Below, piece after piece: positions 23,082-23,237 of a DNA stretch of 23,237 nt. The notes under the pieces are model-generated. The model made no database searches. It was not told the origin of the DNA and was given only the letters and a program-made list of their open reading frames with translations. A program made the translations under genes and the position numbers. The DNA is from JBJEFI01 sp051873875 (GTDB lineage Bacteria > Bacillota > Bacilli > Bacillales > Bacillaceae_G): the NCBI GenBank assembly GCA_051873875.1, contig JBJEFI010000172.1, positions 1-23,237 of the forward strand, in the 5' to 3' direction. Positions within the stretch are counted from its first letter, which is position 1. Each line of letters starts with the position of its first letter.

Positions 23082-23237
23082 ATGTACGGATTAATTGCTT
23101 TATTCGATGAAAAAACCGAACATCATCTCCTTGACATATACAGTGAATTGGAAACATTAGGATTCTCTCATTATACAAAAAACAAGGAAAATTATCGTCC
23201 TCATCTTACATTGGCAGCTTACCCTACTCTAGATTTA
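23082..23237 (+). CDS. 2H phosphoesterase / 2'-5' RNA ligase-like protein (partial, 3' end outside window)
   Basis: The first 52 codons of a gene cut by the window end. The product begins MYGLIALFDEKTEHHLLDIY and reaches RPHLTLAAYP. There HLTL is the first HxTx catalytic motif of the 2H phosphoesterase superfamily (2'-5' RNA ligase and cyclic phosphodiesterase-like proteins). The second HxTx motif should lie outside the window. AGGAGTG precedes the ATG by eight to ten bases. It is likely co-transcribed with the preceding membrane protein gene. Confidence 0.8.
   Translation, partial: MYGLIALFDEKTEHHLLDIYSELETLGFSHYTKNKENYRPHLTLAAYPTLDL

Noticed and set aside
1..23237. tRNA, rRNA, CRISPR, insertion sequence with transposase, prophage genes
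   Set aside because: None seen on either strand. The two recombinase genes (yneB and the degenerate tyrosine type) sit in conserved gene order without attachment-site repeats.

Overview
The window is AT-rich chromosomal DNA of a Bacillaceae-type endospore former. The evidence is a run of genes in the order known from Bacillus: miaA-hfq, spoVK, hflX-ynbB, glnR-glnA, then lexA diverging from yneB-ynzC. Strong AGGAGG-type ribosome binding sites, a sporulation gene (spoVK), a Bacillus-type SOS box and twin GlnR/TnrA boxes point the same way. I cannot name a species. Three runs of exactly 100 N (12220-12319, 13788-13887, 17813-17912) are scaffold gaps of unknown true length. Two of them interrupt genes.

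Region 1 (1-10.8 kb) is conserved backbone. The LexA regulon head comes first (ynzC and yneB on the minus strand, lexA on the plus strand). The usual yneA division-inhibitor gene is missing from between lexA and yneB. Next is the nitrogen operon glnR-glnA, with a near-perfect sigma-A promoter and two GlnR/TnrA boxes, then the hflX-ynbB pair. A TRIC-type channel gene (+) converges on spoVK (-). A tyrosine recombinase gene (+), lacking several catalytic residues, diverges from spoVK and converges on miaA-hfq (-) across a shared terminator.

Region 2 (10.7-19.3 kb) looks like accessory DNA between miaA and cutC. It holds a BlaI-type repressor with an M56 (BlaR1/MecR1-like) membrane metallopeptidase sensor that has an unusual extracellular domain. 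Just upstream of that pair is an operon for a small two-helix membrane protein, an ABC ATPase and an ABC-2 permease. A 34-bp dyad in front of the sensor gene is the likely BlaI operator. Then come a decayed 3' copy of an MFS transporter gene, a membrane-anchored beta-helix protein of the carbohydrate-binding Cthe_2159 type, a scaffold gap, and the intact MFS transporter gene. The two MFS copies flank the beta-helix gene.

Region 3 (19.4-23.2 kb) carries housekeeping and accessory enzymes: cutC, a YneR/HesB-like protein, sfsA, an arylamine N-acetyltransferase with a GNAT acetyltransferase (two-gene operon), a small unknown membrane protein, and the start of a 2H-phosphoesterase gene cut by the window end.

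No tRNA, rRNA, CRISPR array or recognised riboswitch class was found. No stretch over 300 bases lacks a gene or pseudogene apart from what the gaps may hide.
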